Source of the DNA: Acidobacteriota bacterium
Lineage (GTDB): Bacteria > Acidobacteriota > Terriglobia > Terriglobales > SCQP01
Direction: 5' to 3'
NCBI GenBank assembly: GCA_027314025.1
Contig: DAHVCP010000010.1
Span: 1-64,000, forward strand
DNA: 64,000 nt
In this document: positions 52,172 to 63,931 of the stretch, piece by piece
Position numbering within the stretch: position 1 is the first letter of the stretch
How the letters are laid out: each line of letters opens with the position of its first letter
Position numbers and translations under genes: made by a program
The notes under the pieces: generated by a model
Seen by the model: the letters and a program-made list of their open reading frames with translations, nothing else
The model's database searches: none
What the model was told of the DNA's origin: nothing

Positions 52172-54093
52172 CGGCGAGCCTGGGGGCCGGCGCGGCGCCG
52201 GCGCACGGAGGCGCGGGCGGCGGCGGGACTGAGATCCACGGTGCGGGTGGCCGCGGAGATTTGCATGACGGGAACCGGCGGCGGATGGGGGCCGAAGAGC
52301 TGAAACTGGGAGTTGGAATTGAATTTGCGGTAGAGCAGGCGCAGGCGGCAGTGGAGCGGGCCGGCGACGCCGCGCGGCAGCGGGAACTTGAAGATGTGGG
52401 AGAAGCTGGCGCCGGGGGGGATGACCAGCTTGCCGGTGGCGCCGACGACGTTCCAGAGGCTGTGGGTGTATACGGGATGGGCGTTGCGGTCGAGCAGATG
52501 GGCGCGGAACTCTACGGTCTTGCCTTGAATGGGGCCGTTGGGGGCCTTCAGGTAGCCGGTCGCGAAGACGCGGCGGCCATGGGCGTCGGTGACGACCAGT
52601 TCCAGCCAAGACTCGATGACGTCAAGCGGGCCGGTGGGGAATGCATGGCCAACCTTGGCGTTGATGACCAAGGCCTGCAACTGGGCGATATGGCCGGGGA
52701 CGAAGGAACCCTGGGCCCGGAGCATGACGGGAAGAATGGGGCCGCGGGGCCATTTGCCCGCGATGGCGGGAATGATGGTTTTGCCGGCCATCCAACGGTC
52801 CACCAGCTTGTCCTGGCGGCGGGCTCCGGGCAGGTGCAGCAGGGCGGCCATGTAATTGTTGGCGGCCAGGATGCGATGGTCGTGGATGAAGCCCTGGGCG
52901 TTGCGGGCGGGATCATCGGCCCGGACGGCGGGCATGTGGCAGTCTTCGCAGATCAGGTTCTTGCGCGGGTCGGTGTGCCAGGGGCCGTTCTTCCAGTCGT
53001 CGTACTGATCCTGCAACTGCACGAAGCCCCAGCCGTTCTCGCGCTTGCTGATGTATTGCTTGTGGCAGGTGCCGCAAAAAAGTGCGTTTTGCACGGGTTT
53101 GACGTTGTAGTCCGCGTTGTGCTGCTGCGGATGCAGGCGGATCAGCATGTCGGAGATGGCGAGCAGGAGCGGCTGATGGGACTGCTCGAACAGGTACGGC
53201 GTGGGACGGATGACAACGTAATTGGCGTTGCCGCGGCTGGCGGTGTCGCGGATGAGGTGGCAAAAGGCGCAGGACTGGCCGGCGGCGCCGATATGGCCGC
53301 GGGTGACGCGGTGGAAGCGTCGGCCGGAGAGCAGCGTGACCGGCTCATGGCAGCCGGCGCAATAGCGCACCGCCTTCCAGCCGCGGGCGCGGATGTAGTT
53401 GTCCTTGACGGCTTGATAGAAGAGATCGGTGGCCGAGTAGTGGTGGGTGCTGGGGAGCCATTCCTTGTAGATGGTTTGGTGGCAGACGCCGCAGGCGGCG
53501 GAGCCGGTGAGCAGCGAGGCGGGAATGGCGCGGTGGTGGAACGTACTGGCGTTGGAGGGGGCGAAGCTGACCTTGCGCGGGGGCGGAGCGCGGCGGGCAT
53601 ACCACAGAATGCCGCCACCGACGCCGAGCGCGAGGCCGAGGACGATGACCGCGGCGGCGAGTTCACGGTAGCGGGCTTGCGGAAAATGGGTGCGCAGGAG
53701 GCCGCGAACCAGGTGCAAGACGGCGGCCAGCCCCAGCAGCAGGCCAATGGCCACGTGGGCGATATGCCAACCGTAGGGAGTGAAGCGGCCCCAAATGCCA
53801 ACCGCTGTCAGCCACGCGCCGCTAACGACGACGGCCAGCCAGCCCAGCCAGCTGAGATTGCCGCTGGTGAACCAACCTCTGGCGCCGTGGGCGGCGGCAT
53901 GGGAACGATGGCGCAAGAAGATCCAGGTGAGTGGAACGATGACCAGGAAGCCGATGACGATATGCGCCAGCAACACCCACTGCGCCATGATGCCGAGCGG
54001 CGCGAGCAGCGGGAACAAGCCGGTCAGCAGGAGAAAGATTACGACGCCGGAGGCCGCGCGCAGGGTGCGCAGGGATTTCGGGGTGGGTTGCAT
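52168..54093 (-). CDS. Membrane-anchored multihaem cytochrome c
   Basis: A 641-aa protein with about four to five N-terminal membrane helices (residues 15-165) and a periplasmic part with five CxxCH haem sites: CGVCH, CAGCH, CAFCH, CGTCH and CEDCH. The haem region runs from about residue 205 to 385; the C-terminal 250 residues form a beta-rich domain (VVTDAHGRRVFATGYL). The ATG at 54093 follows GAGGGAG. It heads a two-gene operon with the CRTAC1 lipoprotein. Likely moves electrons between a membrane quinone pool and a periplasmic or extracellular partner; acceptor unknown. Confidence 0.85.
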   Translation of the reverse strand: MQPTPKSLRTLRAASGVVIFLLLTGLFPLLAPLGIMAQWVLLAHIVIGFLVIVPLTWIFLRHRSHAAAHGARGWFTSGNLSWLGWLAVVVSGAWLTAVGIWGRFTPYGWHIAHVAIGLLLGLAAVLHLVRGLLRTHFPQARYRELAAAVIVLGLALGVGGGILWYARRAPPPRKVSFAPSNASTFHHRAIPASLLTGSAACGVCHQTIYKEWLPSTHHYSATDLFYQAVKDNYIRARGWKAVRYCAGCHEPVTLLSGRRFHRVTRGHIGAAGQSCAFCHLIRDTASRGNANYVVIRPTPYLFEQSHQPLLLAISDMLIRLHPQQHNADYNVKPVQNALFCGTCHKQYISKRENGWGFVQLQDQYDDWKNGPWHTDPRKNLICEDCHMPAVRADDPARNAQGFIHDHRILAANNYMAALLHLPGARRQDKLVDRWMAGKTIIPAIAGKWPRGPILPVMLRAQGSFVPGHIAQLQALVINAKVGHAFPTGPLDVIESWLELVVTDAHGRRVFATGYLKAPNGPIQGKTVEFRAHLLDRNAHPVYTHSLWNVVGATGKLVIPPGASFSHIFKFPLPRGVAGPLHCRLRLLYRKFNSNSQFQLFGPHPPPVPVMQISAATRTVDLSPAAARASVRRRRAGPQARR

Positions 54094-54584
54094 TCGGCTC
54101 CCTCGGGAACAAACGGAACCGAGTATAGGCCGGAGGGGATGCGCGCAAACGCGCGGGTTGAGGACCATCAAGCGGCCTAGGGCGCGGCTCGGGATGCGGG
54201 TAATGCGTCCAAACGCGGTGCGTAATCGAAAGCGATTAGCGGCGCGGGCATATCGCGGGGGTCGCGCCATTGGCTCGGGGAGCCACGCCGGCGTGAGAAG
54301 CCGCTGCGAAGCCCGCGGAACTCCGCAGGGCGGCCCGCCCCCGGCCCATGGGGCGGCGCGGCCCCAGCGACCGACGGGCTTGGGCTGGGACAGGCGGGGC
54401 CCCGGCCCAGCCCGTGGATAAGCGGGACGCCCCGCCGCAGGCGGGGCGTCCCGCTTTGATTGGCGCGGCGCCGAGCCCCGCTTACGCGTCGCCGGGGACC
54501 GCCCCGGGCAAACGGCGCGGCCCCGCGAGTCGCCACGGGTTCGCGCTCCCCATGTACGGGTCCGGACAGCTACACTGGACGCTT
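54094..54584. repeat. Intergenic with repeat C
   Basis: Family C lies at about 54404-54490, where GGGACGCCCCGCCGCAGGCG is followed at once by its own inverse, forming a large palindrome, and a D-like stretch at about 54295-54345. A small promoter-like region may precede the next gene but has no clear boxes. Confidence 0.6.
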
Positions 54585-55403
54585 ATGGAAAATCACCGTT
54601 TCCGCCGCTTCCCTGCCCCGACCTTTGCCTTTCTGGTATGCGCCGCCGTGGCGTGTTTGGCCACGGGCGGCCGGGCCGCCGGACCGCCGGCGGGGGCGGC
54701 GGCGGATATGGCGGCGCCGACCGGCGGGGTGCCGATTACGGCGGGGCGAATGGTCAGGTTCGGCGACGGCATGGGGTATTTGGTGGAACCGGCGACACCG
54801 GGGCGGCATCCAGCGGTGATCGTGATCCAGGAGTGGTGGGGGCTGAATGGTTGGGTGAAGCAGCAAGCACGGCGGCTGGCGCGGCGGGGCTATGTCGCGC
54901 TGGCGCCGGATTTGTACCACGGGAAGGTGGCGACGACGCCGCAGCAGGCGATGCAGCTGATGCGCGGCTTCGACGTGCGGCGGGGCCTGCAAGATTTGGA
55001 ATCGGCCTACGACTACCTGTGGCGCAACCCGAGAGTGGCCAAGGGACAGATTGGGGAGATCGGGTGGTGCTTTGGGGGCGGGATGGCGGCGCGGTTTGCC
55101 GAACGGCAGCCGATGCTAAAGGCTTGCGTCATCTATTACGGCGATCTCCCTACCAAGGGACTGGGCCTGATCCGCTGCCCGGTGCTGGGGAACTTCGGCG
55201 GCGCGGACCGCGTGGTTACGCCGGCGCGGGCCCGAGCGTTCGCGCGGGCGCTGCGGGGACATGGGGTGGTGGTGAACGTGAAGATTTATCCGGGGATGCC
55301 GCACGCGTTCGCCCATTTGCAGACCGCGGCGGGAGTGGCGGCGACGAAGGACGCGTGGGCCAGGACGATAGGCTTCTTCCAGGCACATCTGCGGGGGAAT
55401 TAG
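54585..55403 (+). CDS. Secreted dienelactone-hydrolase-family protein
   Basis: A 272-aa alpha/beta hydrolase with signal peptide (AFLVCAAVACLATGGRAAG). It carries the DLH pattern: VIVIQEWWGLNGWVKQQARR with the Glu, YVALAPDLYHG, the nucleophile Cys in GEIGWCFGGGMAARFA, Asp in FGGADRVVTPARAR and His in YPGMPHAFAH. Cys rather than Ser at the elbow is typical of dienelactone hydrolase. It may act on lactones or aromatic breakdown products, or simply as a periplasmic esterase. Confidence 0.88.
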   Translation: MENHRFRRFPAPTFAFLVCAAVACLATGGRAAGPPAGAAADMAAPTGGVPITAGRMVRFGDGMGYLVEPATPGRHPAVIVIQEWWGLNGWVKQQARRLARRGYVALAPDLYHGKVATTPQQAMQLMRGFDVRRGLQDLESAYDYLWRNPRVAKGQIGEIGWCFGGGMAARFAERQPMLKACVIYYGDLPTKGLGLIRCPVLGNFGGADRVVTPARARAFARALRGHGVVVNVKIYPGMPHAFAHLQTAAGVAATKDAWARTIGFFQAHLRGN

Positions 55404-55645
55404 GCGGGGCGATCGGCGTCGCATGGCTTTGTTCTCGGCCGCTCGGACCGGGGGAAGGAGCCCTACCCCACGGCGCACGGCTGTGCCCCCGGCCCGAGGC
55501 GGGCCATGCCTCCGGCTTGCGGTGGGGTATGCCTCCGGCTTGCGTGCGGTCGCGCTCCGCGCGGCCGAGTCCGCGCGCGACGCGAGCAGCGCAATTCATC
55601 CGGGTAACGGCAACAAAGGGAGACCGAAGCGGCATCTCTGGCTGC
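55404..55645. repeat. Family E plus tandem family B repeat
   Basis: Inverted E at about 55443-55475 (AGGAGCCCTACCCCAC) and B at 55503-55567, where the CCTCCGGCTTGC phrase occurs twice within 24 bp. No gene. Confidence 0.7.
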
Positions 55646-56620
55646 GTGCGGGTGCATCAATCGCCGGAGTTGGCGGGGTTGGCGGAACTTTGGGGAGCGG
55701 TCGCGGCGGGGCAGTCTTGCTTTCAGCGGTTTTCCTTCGCACGGACATGGGGCCAGGTGTTCTTCCGGCACGGCGTAACACCGCTGGTGGTGCACGATGC
55801 GGAGGGGAAATGGATTCTGCCCTGGGCGGCGCGCGACGGCGTGTTGTTCCCGATGGGACACGGGGTTTTCGATTACGTGGACGCGATCGGGCAGCCCGCG
55901 GCGGCGGGCGAATTGGAGTCCCGCGCGGGGACGATGGCGCGGGCGCTGCGGCGCTGTCCCAATTGGCGGCGGATGGAGATGCGGGGGCTGCCGGAGGATT
56001 CGCCGTTTTTGGGCTTTTGGCGGCGACTGGCGGCGGAACTGGGGGCCGAGGCGGCGATCACGCCGTTCGCCGCGGCGCCCCTGCTGCGGCGCGGAGCGGG
56101 CGACGCGGCGACGGTGGAAGCATTCGCGCGGAACCATGGCCGGGCGGAAGAGCGGCTGCGGCAGGCGGAGCGGCGGGGCTGGCTGGGCCGGTTGGAGCCG
56201 GCGGCGGAACGGCGGGAGCTGCTGGCGTGGCTGCTGGAGCAAAAACAGCGGCGGATGGAGGCGCGGGGTGAAACGAATGTGCTGCAAGCGGAAGAGGCGG
56301 CGTGGCTGGGCGCGATGGCCGAGCTGGGGCGCGAGGCCGGCGTGGAGTTATGGGCCTACCGGCGCGACGGGCGGCCTGCGGCGGGTTTGCTGACGTTCCT
56401 GCTGCCACCGGTGCGGTATGGCTATTTATTGGCGTTCGCGGCGGAGATGGCGGCGGCGTCGCCGGGAATCACGCTGCTGTATTTCGTGCTGCGGGCCACG
56501 ATCGGGGAGGGAATGGACTTCGATTTTTTGACCGGGGAACAGCCGTTCAAGCTGCGCTTCGCCAACGCAGCGCGGCGATTATTGCAGTTCCGGCTGCGGC
56601 GCGCGCCGTTGCGCCGCTAA
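55646..56620 (+). CDS. FemAB/GNAT-like acyltransferase
   Basis: A 324-aa protein resembling the FemAB-like or BioF2-like (CelD-type) GNAT proteins. Segments include CFQRFSFARTWGQVFFRHGV, PLVVHDAEGKWILPWAARDG, a repeat of the GNAT fold after residue 200 (ELWAYRRDGRPAAGLLTFLL) and the end LTGEQPFKLRFANAARRLLQ. A long Arg/Glu-rich helix lies between. Such proteins add acyl or amino-acyl groups to cell-wall precursors or exopolysaccharides. The GTG at 55646 is uncertain; another GTG lies two codons on, and the frame stays open far upstream as shadow. Confidence 0.65.
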   Translation: MRVHQSPELAGLAELWGAVAAGQSCFQRFSFARTWGQVFFRHGVTPLVVHDAEGKWILPWAARDGVLFPMGHGVFDYVDAIGQPAAAGELESRAGTMARALRRCPNWRRMEMRGLPEDSPFLGFWRRLAAELGAEAAITPFAAAPLLRRGAGDAATVEAFARNHGRAEERLRQAERRGWLGRLEPAAERRELLAWLLEQKQRRMEARGETNVLQAEEAAWLGAMAELGREAGVELWAYRRDGRPAAGLLTFLLPPVRYGYLLAFAAEMAAASPGITLLYFVLRATIGEGMDFDFLTGEQPFKLRFANAARRLLQFRLRRAPLRR

Positions 56621-56672
56621 GATAGAGAAAAGTCCGCGCCGCGGGCTGCCCGCGCGGAGGCCAGACCCGCTG

Positions 56673-57449
56673 ATGACTCCACACGTAGACATTCACTGCC
56701 ACATCTTGCCCGGCCTGGACGACGGCGCGCCCACCCTGGAGGTTTCCGTGGAGATGGCGCGGATGGCGCGGGAAGACGGAACCGGCCATATCGTGGCCAC
56801 GCCGCATGCGAATTTCCAGTTCGCCTACGATGGGGCGCAGGTGGCGGCGCTGCGGGACGAACTGCAAGCGGCGATCGGGCCGGAGCCGGCGATCCTGACC
56901 GGCTGCGATTTCCATCTCTCCTTTGAAAACGTCCGCGACGCGATCGCGAATCCGCGGAAATACTCGGTGAACCAAACCCAGTATCAACTGGTGGAGTTCG
57001 CGGAGAGCTTCAAGATGGACGCGATGGAAGGCGTGCTGAGCCAACTGTTGCAGGCGGGCATGGTGCCGGTGCTGACGCATCCGGAACGCAACCCGGTGTT
57101 CCAGCAGCACGACGACTTGGCCGGCCGGTACGTGCAGCTGGGGTGCGTGGTGCAGATCACCTCCGGGTCGCTGACGGGGGACTTCGGCAAGACGGCGTTC
57201 AAGACGGCGATGAATTTGCTGGACCGGGATTTGGTGCACGTCATCGCCTCGGATGCGCATTCGACCAAGCGGCGGGTTCCCGGCCTGGCGGCGGCGGAGC
57301 AGGCGGCGCGGGAGCGGCGATCGGCGGCGATCGCGCAGGCGCTGGTGGCGGACAATCCGGCGGCGATCATCGCCGGTCGGACGCTGCCGTTTTTTCCCGA
57401 GCCGCGGCCGACGAAGAAGAAAAGGATGCTCAGCTTTCTGCGCGGCTGA
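56673..57449 (+). CDS. CpsB/CapC-type PHP tyrosine-protein phosphatase
   Basis: A 258-aa PHP-fold metal phosphatase. The N-terminus reads VDIHCHILPGLDDGAPTLEV, the exact signature of CpsB/YwqE-like phosphatases. Later ligands are VATPHANF, VLTHPERNPV and VIASDAHSTKRR. These enzymes dephosphorylate tyrosine kinases that regulate capsule or exopolysaccharide chain length. Together with the FemAB-like gene 52 bp upstream it may belong to envelope-polymer control; no Wzc-like kinase is in the window. Confidence 0.9.
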   Translation: MTPHVDIHCHILPGLDDGAPTLEVSVEMARMAREDGTGHIVATPHANFQFAYDGAQVAALRDELQAAIGPEPAILTGCDFHLSFENVRDAIANPRKYSVNQTQYQLVEFAESFKMDAMEGVLSQLLQAGMVPVLTHPERNPVFQQHDDLAGRYVQLGCVVQITSGSLTGDFGKTAFKTAMNLLDRDLVHVIASDAHSTKRRVPGLAAAEQAARERRSAAIAQALVADNPAAIIAGRTLPFFPEPRPTKKKRMLSFLRG

Positions 57450-57458
57450 GGCCGGCGG

Positions 57459-59924
<2,466 letters not shown>

Positions 59925-60237
59925 CAGGGTCTCCTGGGCAATGATCGGAATTTTACGTTGGCGGCGTCCTTAGACAATACCGCCCGTGGAGTCGGGCGGA
60001 GTGGCGCGAATCGGCCAACAGCGTCGGCCTAGACTGCATGTTTATAACATAGGCCGACGGCGGGATGCGAGGAAAGAAAACGGCGCCAGGAGCAGTGCCG
60101 GGCGCGGCCCCGGCCCACCCGCAGCGGGGCGTCCCGCATTTCCTAGAGGCGGGGCCGAGCCCCGCTTGCGTCCAGCCGGGCCGGGCCCCCGCCGGCGGTC
60201 GCAAACCGAAACTGGGGCGCCTTGGGGCTGATGGGCG
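59925..60237. repeat. Intergenic with family C repeat
   Basis: Family C lies at about 60103-60175 (GCAGCGGGGCGTCCCGCATT, then GCGGGGCCGAGCCCCGC). Upstream about 150 bp are less GC-rich and carry the leader and promoter of the pyrophosphatase; no consensus boxes are clear. Confidence 0.6.
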
Positions 60238-61815
60238 CTAGACCGGAAGCGATCCGTGCTGGTCCCAGGCGGCGCTAAAGGTCACGGGATGGCCGAGCCG
60301 CTGGAAGGAATGGCAGCCGGCGAGAGCCGGATCGGGACGCGGGAAATCGGAGCGAAAGTGGGCCCCGCGGCTTTCCTCCCGGGCCAGGGCGGCGCGCACG
60401 ATGGCGGTGGCGACCAGGGTCAAGTTGCGGTCCTCCAGATTGCCGGCGGCGCTCGCCGGCTCGGGCGCGGCGGCAAGCTCCTGGAGCCAAGCCCGCAGGG
60501 AGATCCCGTCGCGGATGACCGCGGCGGTCTCCGCCATGCGGCGCTGCAACTCGGGGCGGGGCAGGACGCCGCCGGTTGGCGCGATGGCCTCGCCATGGGT
60601 CGGCGCGGCGGCGGATTCGGCAGCCATGGCGCGGGCGGCGCGGGCGCCGAAGACCAGCCCCTCAAGTAACGAATTGCTGGCCAGCCGGTTGGCGCCGTGC
60701 ACGCCGGTGCAGGCGGCTTCGCCGGCGGCAAACAAGCCGGGCAGGCTGGTGCGGCCGTTGAGATCGGTCCAGACGCCGCCCATCATGTAATGGGCGGCGG
60801 GCCGGACGGGGACGGGCTGGCGGCCGAGGTCCCAGCCGAATTGGCGCAAGGTGGCCACGATGCGCGGAAAGCGGCCTTCCAGTTCCTGCGCGCCGAGGGC
60901 GGTGGCGTCGAGAAAGCAGGCGGCGTCCGGCCCGGCGGCGGAACGGCGAATTTCGGCGACGATGGCGCGGGCCACGATGTCGCGCGGCGCAAGCTCCGCT
61001 CGGGAGTCGTAGGCGGGCATGAAGCGCTCACCGGCGGGATTGAGCAAAATCGCCCCCTCGCCGCGCAGGGCTTCCGAAAGCAGAAAGCGGGGAGCGCCGG
61101 GAGCGGCCAGCACGGTGGGGTGGAACTGGACGAATTCCATATCCGCCAGCACGGCGCCGGCGCGGCCGGCCAGGGCCGGGCCATCCCCGGTGGCGACGCC
61201 GGGATTGGTGGTGTCGCGGTACACCTGGCCCAGGCCGCCGGTCGCCAACAGCACCGCCCGGGCTTGGGAGCGGACCACCTCCCCCGTGCTGGCGTGCCGG
61301 CATTCGATGCCGCTAACCCGGCCCGCGGCGGTATCCCACAAGAGGGAGGAGACGCGCAGCAGCGGCTGGATTTGAATGTTGGCGCGGGCGGCGGCTTGGC
61401 GCAGCAGCGTATCCGCGATTTCGCGGCCGGTGGAATCGCCGTGGGCATGCAGCACGCGGGAGCGGCTGTGGGCGCCCTCGCGGGCCAAATCCAACGCGCC
61501 GGCGGTGCGATCGAAAGCCGCGCCCCAGCGAAATAGAGCGGCGACGGCGGCGGGGCCCTCCTCGGTCAAAATGCGGGCGGCTTCGGGGCGGCTGAGGCCG
61601 TCACCGGCGATCAGCGTGTCCTGTTCATGCAGGGCGACGGAATCGTCCTCGCCGACGGCGACGGCAATTCCGCCCTGGGCAAAGCGGGTGGCGGAATCGG
61701 CGAGTTCGCCCTTGGTGAGCAGCAGAATGCCGCCATGGCCGGCATCGCTGAGTTCCAGCGCGGCGCGCAACCCGGCGATGCCTGCGCCGACAACGATGAA
61801 TTCGATGGCGGGCAT
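60238..61815 (-). CDS. nadB: L-aspartate oxidase
   Basis: First enzyme of de novo NAD synthesis: FAD-dependent oxidation of aspartate to iminoaspartate. Of 525 residues, the N-terminus has the GxGxxG FAD site (FIVVGAGIAGLRAALELSDA), then DSATRFAQGGIAVAVGEDDS near 60, ATGGLGQVYRDTTNP, the active site region FHPTV and SEALRGEGA, YMMGGVWTDLNGRTSLPGLF and GVHGANRLASNSLLEGLVFG. It matches the succinate-dehydrogenase flavoprotein family at full length. NadA and NadC are not in the window. The start is the ATG at 61815. Confidence 0.95.
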   Translation of the reverse strand: MPAIEFIVVGAGIAGLRAALELSDAGHGGILLLTKGELADSATRFAQGGIAVAVGEDDSVALHEQDTLIAGDGLSRPEAARILTEEGPAAVAALFRWGAAFDRTAGALDLAREGAHSRSRVLHAHGDSTGREIADTLLRQAAARANIQIQPLLRVSSLLWDTAAGRVSGIECRHASTGEVVRSQARAVLLATGGLGQVYRDTTNPGVATGDGPALAGRAGAVLADMEFVQFHPTVLAAPGAPRFLLSEALRGEGAILLNPAGERFMPAYDSRAELAPRDIVARAIVAEIRRSAAGPDAACFLDATALGAQELEGRFPRIVATLRQFGWDLGRQPVPVRPAAHYMMGGVWTDLNGRTSLPGLFAAGEAACTGVHGANRLASNSLLEGLVFGARAARAMAAESAAAPTHGEAIAPTGGVLPRPELQRRMAETAAVIRDGISLRAWLQELAAAPEPASAAGNLEDRNLTLVATAIVRAALAREESRGAHFRSDFPRPDPALAGCHSFQRLGHPVTFSAAWDQHGSLPV

Positions 61816-62198
61816 GAACTACAAAGTATAGAGTCTCGGCCGTCGCGATGGGGGAGCGAAGCCGTTCCGCTTTCCGGCTGTGCGCGCTCCCGCAGGGCAC
61901 CTAATGAATAGGCGCGGGCCCCAGCCCGGCCTGCGGCGGGCCGTCCCGCTCACGCGCCGCCGGGGACCGCGCCGCTTCCTTTGCCAGGAACGGGCCGCAG
62001 CCTTCAGCTGCGCGCCACGGGCGCGCGGGGATTTTCGCGGCCTTGCCGCGCCCGCGTTGCCCCTGGGCCAACGGCACGGCCCCGCGACCGACGGCCGATA
62101 GGGGCCTGCCGGAGCCCCCCGGGTCCGCGCCAATCGCAGCGGCCAGAAGGTGGCGGTGTGAGGTCGCAGGGCTGGCGACCCGGCGTCAGGGACCGAGT
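61816..62198. repeat. Intergenic with repeats C and D
   Basis: Family C lies at about 61910-61960 (GGGCCCCAGCCCGGCCTGCG) and D at about 62020-62095. No gene seen. Confidence 0.6.
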
Positions 62199-62663
62199 CT
62201 ATCCGTGGGAGCCGTTGCCCAAGCGGAAACCGCGCTCCATGAGATCGGCCAGGCGGCGAATGCGGTCGTCGGTCTCGACGAAGCGACGGTCGGTGTCGGC
62301 GAAGCGTTGCTCAATGTCGGCGAAGCGGCGCTCAATGTCCCCAAAGCGCTGCTCAATGTCCCCGAAGCGGCGGTCGGTGTCGGCGAAGCGCTGCTCAATG
62401 TCGGCGAAGCGGCGCTCAACGTCCCCGAAGCGACGCTCAACGTCGGCAAAGCGGCGGTTGACCTCGGCGAAGCCACGATCCATGTCTTCGCGGAGTTCGT
62501 TCATGCGCTGGAGCATCTGCACTTGCATCTGCGCCAGGCTGCGGACAAGCTCCTGCGTTTCGGCCGCCACGTTCATGACTTGCTGCAAGTTGCCGGCGAA
62601 CTCCGCTTGCTGACGGAGCAGGAACCCGATGGCCCGTTCCATGCTGGCTTGATCCATGGCCAT
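62199..62663 (-). CDS. Heptad-repeat coiled-coil protein
   Basis: A 154-aa soluble protein. After a helical N-terminus (MERAIGFLLRQQAEFAGNL) residues about 70-135 consist of about nine units of the seven-residue pattern RRFADVE, RRFGDVE, RRFADIE, QRFADTD. At the DNA level this is a 21-bp unit repeated at about 62270-62460. The pattern makes a long coiled coil, probably trimeric or higher with Phe at core positions. Domains of this RF-D heptad type occur in phage-like and envelope proteins; no function is assigned. The frame is intact. Start at 62663, inside a longer frame. Confidence 0.75.
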   Translation of the reverse strand: MAMDQASMERAIGFLLRQQAEFAGNLQQVMNVAAETQELVRSLAQMQVQMLQRMNELREDMDRGFAEVNRRFADVERRFGDVERRFADIEQRFADTDRRFGDIEQRFGDIERRFADIEQRFADTDRRFVETDDRIRRLADLMERGFRLGNGSHG

Positions 62664-62803
62664 GCGGCGATTATAGGCGCAAGCGGGCGGCCATCGCGGA
62701 CTCCGCATTGGGCATGGCTGGGCACGCCGTTGCGCCCGGCGCCACCGCTGTGGCCAGAGGCGCCCCAGCGGCCGGGGAAGACGGAGGCGTATTAAGCTGG
62801 ACC

Positions 62804-63931
62804 GTGCACACTGTCCAGGTTCAACTCGCGGAGCCCTATCCGATCGTCATCGGCCACGGCGCGATGGCGCGCGCCGGAGGACTGGCGCGAACGCAGCTGC
62901 GCCCAGGCGGACGGGCGTTCGTCATCACCAGCCCAACGGTGCGGCGGCACTGTTGGGCGCCGTTGGTAACGAGCCTGCAACGAGCCGGCATCGCGGCGCG
63001 GGTGGTGCTGATGCCCGACGGCGAACCGGCCAAAACCATGGCCACGGCGGCGCGGCTGGCGGAGGAACTGGCGCGCGCCGGGGCGGACCGGGGGGCGCTG
63101 ATCATTGCGCTTGGCGGCGGGGTAGTGGGGGATGTTGCCGGGTTCGTGGCCGCCATCTACATGCGCGGGGTTGCAGTGCTGCAGGCGCCGACGACCGTGG
63201 TGGCGATGCTGGACAGCGCGATCGGCGGCAAAACGGGGGTCAACCTGCGGGCGGGGAAAAACTTGGCGGGTGCCTTTCATCAGCCGCGGGCGGTGATCGC
63301 CGATCTGGATTTGCTGGCCAGCCTGCCGGATCGGCAGTACCGCAGTGGGCTGGCGGAGGCGCTGAAATGCGGGGTGATCGCCGACGCGCGGCTGTTCCGG
63401 CGCATGGAGCGGGAGACGGCGGAGTTGCGGCGGAGAGCGCCGGGGCCCCTGGAGGCGGCGGTGACCGGGGCCGCGGCGATCAAGGCGCGGGTGGTGGCCG
63501 CGGATGAACGGGAAGGGGGGCTGCGGCGCATCTTGAACTTCGGGCACACGCTCGGGCATGCGCTGGAGAGCGCGACGCGGTACCGGTATTTTCTGCACGG
63601 GGAGGCGGTGGGCTGGGGGATGATTGCGGCGGCGCGGCTGGCGGCCAAATGCGGACGGTTGCCGGGCGCGGAGGCGGCGCGCATCGAGCACGCGACGCTG
63701 GCGCTGCTCGCGCCGCTGCCGCCGATTCGCGTTGCGGTGGCGCCGGTGCTGCGGCATGCGCGGCGGGACAAGAAGAACGCAGGCGGCATGCTGCACTTCG
63801 TCCTGCCGACGGGGATCGGGCGGGCCGAGATCCTGACCGGCCCGCCCCCCGAGGCGGTGCGGGAGGCGCTGGCGGAAACCATGGCGCTGAGCCGCAGCGG
63901 AGCGGCGTCCGGGCGCGCCCGGCGGCGGTAG
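62804..63931 (+). CDS. aroB: 3-dehydroquinate synthase
   Basis: Second step of the shikimate pathway: converts DAHP to 3-dehydroquinate using NAD and a divalent metal. The 375-aa protein contains YPIVIGHGAMARAG, VVLMPDGEPAKTM, the NAD-binding ALGGGVVGDVAGFVAAIYMR, APTTVVAMLDSAIGGKTGVN, LRAGKNLAGAFHQPRAVI, RILNFGHTLGHALESATRYR and the metal-ligand HGEAVGWGM. Start is put at the GTG at 62804, where homology to AroB begins; earlier codons are open but have no support. Confidence 0.93.
   Translation: MHTVQVQLAEPYPIVIGHGAMARAGGLARTQLRPGGRAFVITSPTVRRHCWAPLVTSLQRAGIAARVVLMPDGEPAKTMATAARLAEELARAGADRGALIIALGGGVVGDVAGFVAAIYMRGVAVLQAPTTVVAMLDSAIGGKTGVNLRAGKNLAGAFHQPRAVIADLDLLASLPDRQYRSGLAEALKCGVIADARLFRRMERETAELRRRAPGPLEAAVTGAAAIKARVVAADEREGGLRRILNFGHTLGHALESATRYRYFLHGEAVGWGMIAAARLAAKCGRLPGAEAARIEHATLALLAPLPPIRVAVAPVLRHARRDKKNAGGMLHFVLPTGIGRAEILTGPPPEAVREALAETMALSRSGAASGRARRR

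Noticed and set aside
52172-52609. Upstream extension of the CRTAC1 protein to 704 aa
   Set aside because: It lies opposite frame within the cytochrome gene and is Arg/Pro-rich; the coupled GTG at 52171 gives a proper lipoprotein signal.
52261-54180. A 639-aa plus-strand frame opposite the multihaem cytochrome
   Set aside because: The minus strand encodes five CxxCH sites and membrane helices with a good ribosome site; the plus frame has none of these.
54638-55645. Long N-terminal part of the frame containing the FemAB-like gene
   Set aside because: Overlaps the dienelactone hydrolase in another frame and has shadow composition; homology starts after 55646.
62270-62460. CRISPR-like array
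   Set aside because: The regular 21-bp units are coding heptad repeats of one protein, with no unique spacers. No CRISPR array was found elsewhere in the window.
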